The notes under the pieces are model-generated. The model saw nothing but the letters and a program-made list of their open reading frames with translations. It made no database searches and was not told the DNA's origin. The position numbers were made by a program, and so were the translations under genes. Below are positions 50,642 to 50,831 of a DNA stretch of 50,831 nucleotides, piece by piece. Source of the DNA: an uncultured Selenomonadales bacterium (GTDB lineage: Bacteria > Bacillota > Negativicutes > Selenomonadales > Selenomonadaceae); the NCBI GenBank assembly GCA_946183785.1, contig CAMHCS010000003.1, forward strand, positions 64,317 through 115,147, given 5' to 3'. Position 1 is the first letter of the stretch. The number at the start of each line of letters is the position of its first letter.

Positions 50642-50684
50642 ATTATAGGAGGGATTTTTACGCAAGTCTGTAACATTTGTTACA
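50642..50684 (-). promoter_or_regulatory. hcp promoter with Crp/Fnr-type operator at -41.5
   Basis: TATAAT (50647-50642) is a consensus -10 with no recognisable -35. A perfect palindrome, TGTAAC-ATTT-GTTACA, lies at 50669-50684. Taking +1 about seven bases after the -10, its centre falls at -41.5, the classical class II activator position for Crp/Fnr proteins. Confidence 0.8.
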
Positions 50685-50778
50685 ACAAAGTGCCACGATA
50701 TGAAATTTGTCCGATTCCGAATTTGCAGGTTGTCATTCTCGCTGACTATTTCTATACACGCTGGACAAAAACTTTTTT

Positions 50779-50831
50779 GGCTCTACTCCCAAAGTAGTGG
50801 AAATGGTATTATAGAACTGGTGATGCAAAAT
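50779..50831 (+). other. Possible insertion-sequence left end running off the window
   Basis: GGCTCTACTCCCAAAGTAGT begins here and is followed by TATTAT (50808-50813) and AACTGGTGATGCAAAAT. The GGCTCT...AGTGG start is reminiscent of ISL3-type terminal repeats, and a promoter-like -10 follows. This is recalled from memory; the other end is outside the window. Confidence 0.3.

Overview
The window looks like chromosomal DNA of an anaerobic, GC-rich diderm Firmicute of the Negativicutes, probably Selenomonadaceae. This is inferred from the gene mix, not from a marker gene. There is a flagellin C-terminus. There are Firmicute-type genes (BioY cluster, DacF, ComEA/ComEC, YqeB, TatD-associated radical SAM, Y-family polymerase with a YolD domain). 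There is also an HAE1-type RND exporter, which needs an outer membrane. Hcp, NADP-type glutamate dehydrogenase and a divided chromate-type transporter fit an anaerobe. No rRNA, tRNA or CRISPR array was seen.

Layout. 1-3.3 kb: flagellin 3' end, then a convergent BioY / thiolase / acyl-CoA ligase operon with a palindrome over its promoter. 3.4-7.4 kb: small protein plus divergent NAD ligase, facing a thioesterase-DacF pair. 7.6-9.75 kb: two unrecognised genes bracketed by two inverted copies of a 160-bp foldback MITE. 9.9-17.6 kb: Uma2-like nuclease, then a run of leuB, TM2 protein, ilvB, corrinoid adenosyltransferase-like gene, comEA, comEC. 17.6-26.1 kb: yhdT-panF, HTH protein, DEDDh exonuclease-ftsW, radical SAM, yqeB, Hsp20 (opposite strand) and the two-gene chromate transporter. 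26.1-32.1 kb (minus strand): gdhA, an L,D-transpeptidase, a DUF4160 pair and an RND pump without an adjacent adaptor, preceded by a 28-bp near-palindrome and a third MITE. 32.5-38.6 kb: a tightly overlapped four-gene signalling operon (7TM-GGDEF*-EAL, membrane-anchored BMP-type binding protein, hybrid histidine kinase, stand-alone receiver). 38.8-39.7 kb: LMW tyrosine phosphatase and a secreted protein.

39.9-47.1 kb is an accessory patch. It holds a group II intron inserted just after a terminator hairpin, a Y-family polymerase fused to a YolD domain, a 54-aa membrane peptide, a bacterial OGG glycosylase, a broken ECF S-component joined to the tail of another gene, an Fe-S flavoprotein with an Rrf2 regulator, and a fragment of a type I restriction methylase.

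47.1-50.7 kb is a nitrosative-stress unit: hcp, a Crp/Fnr regulator and a DUF438 hemerythrin-PAS protein. A perfect TGTAAC-N4-GTTACA site is centred at -41.5 from the predicted hcp start. The last 50 bp may be the end of an insertion sequence running out of the window.

The strongest candidates for undescribed biology are the BMP/kinase/EAL operon, the MITE family with 4-bp YTAR-type target duplications, the polymerase-YolD fusion, and the MITE-bracketed gene pair.
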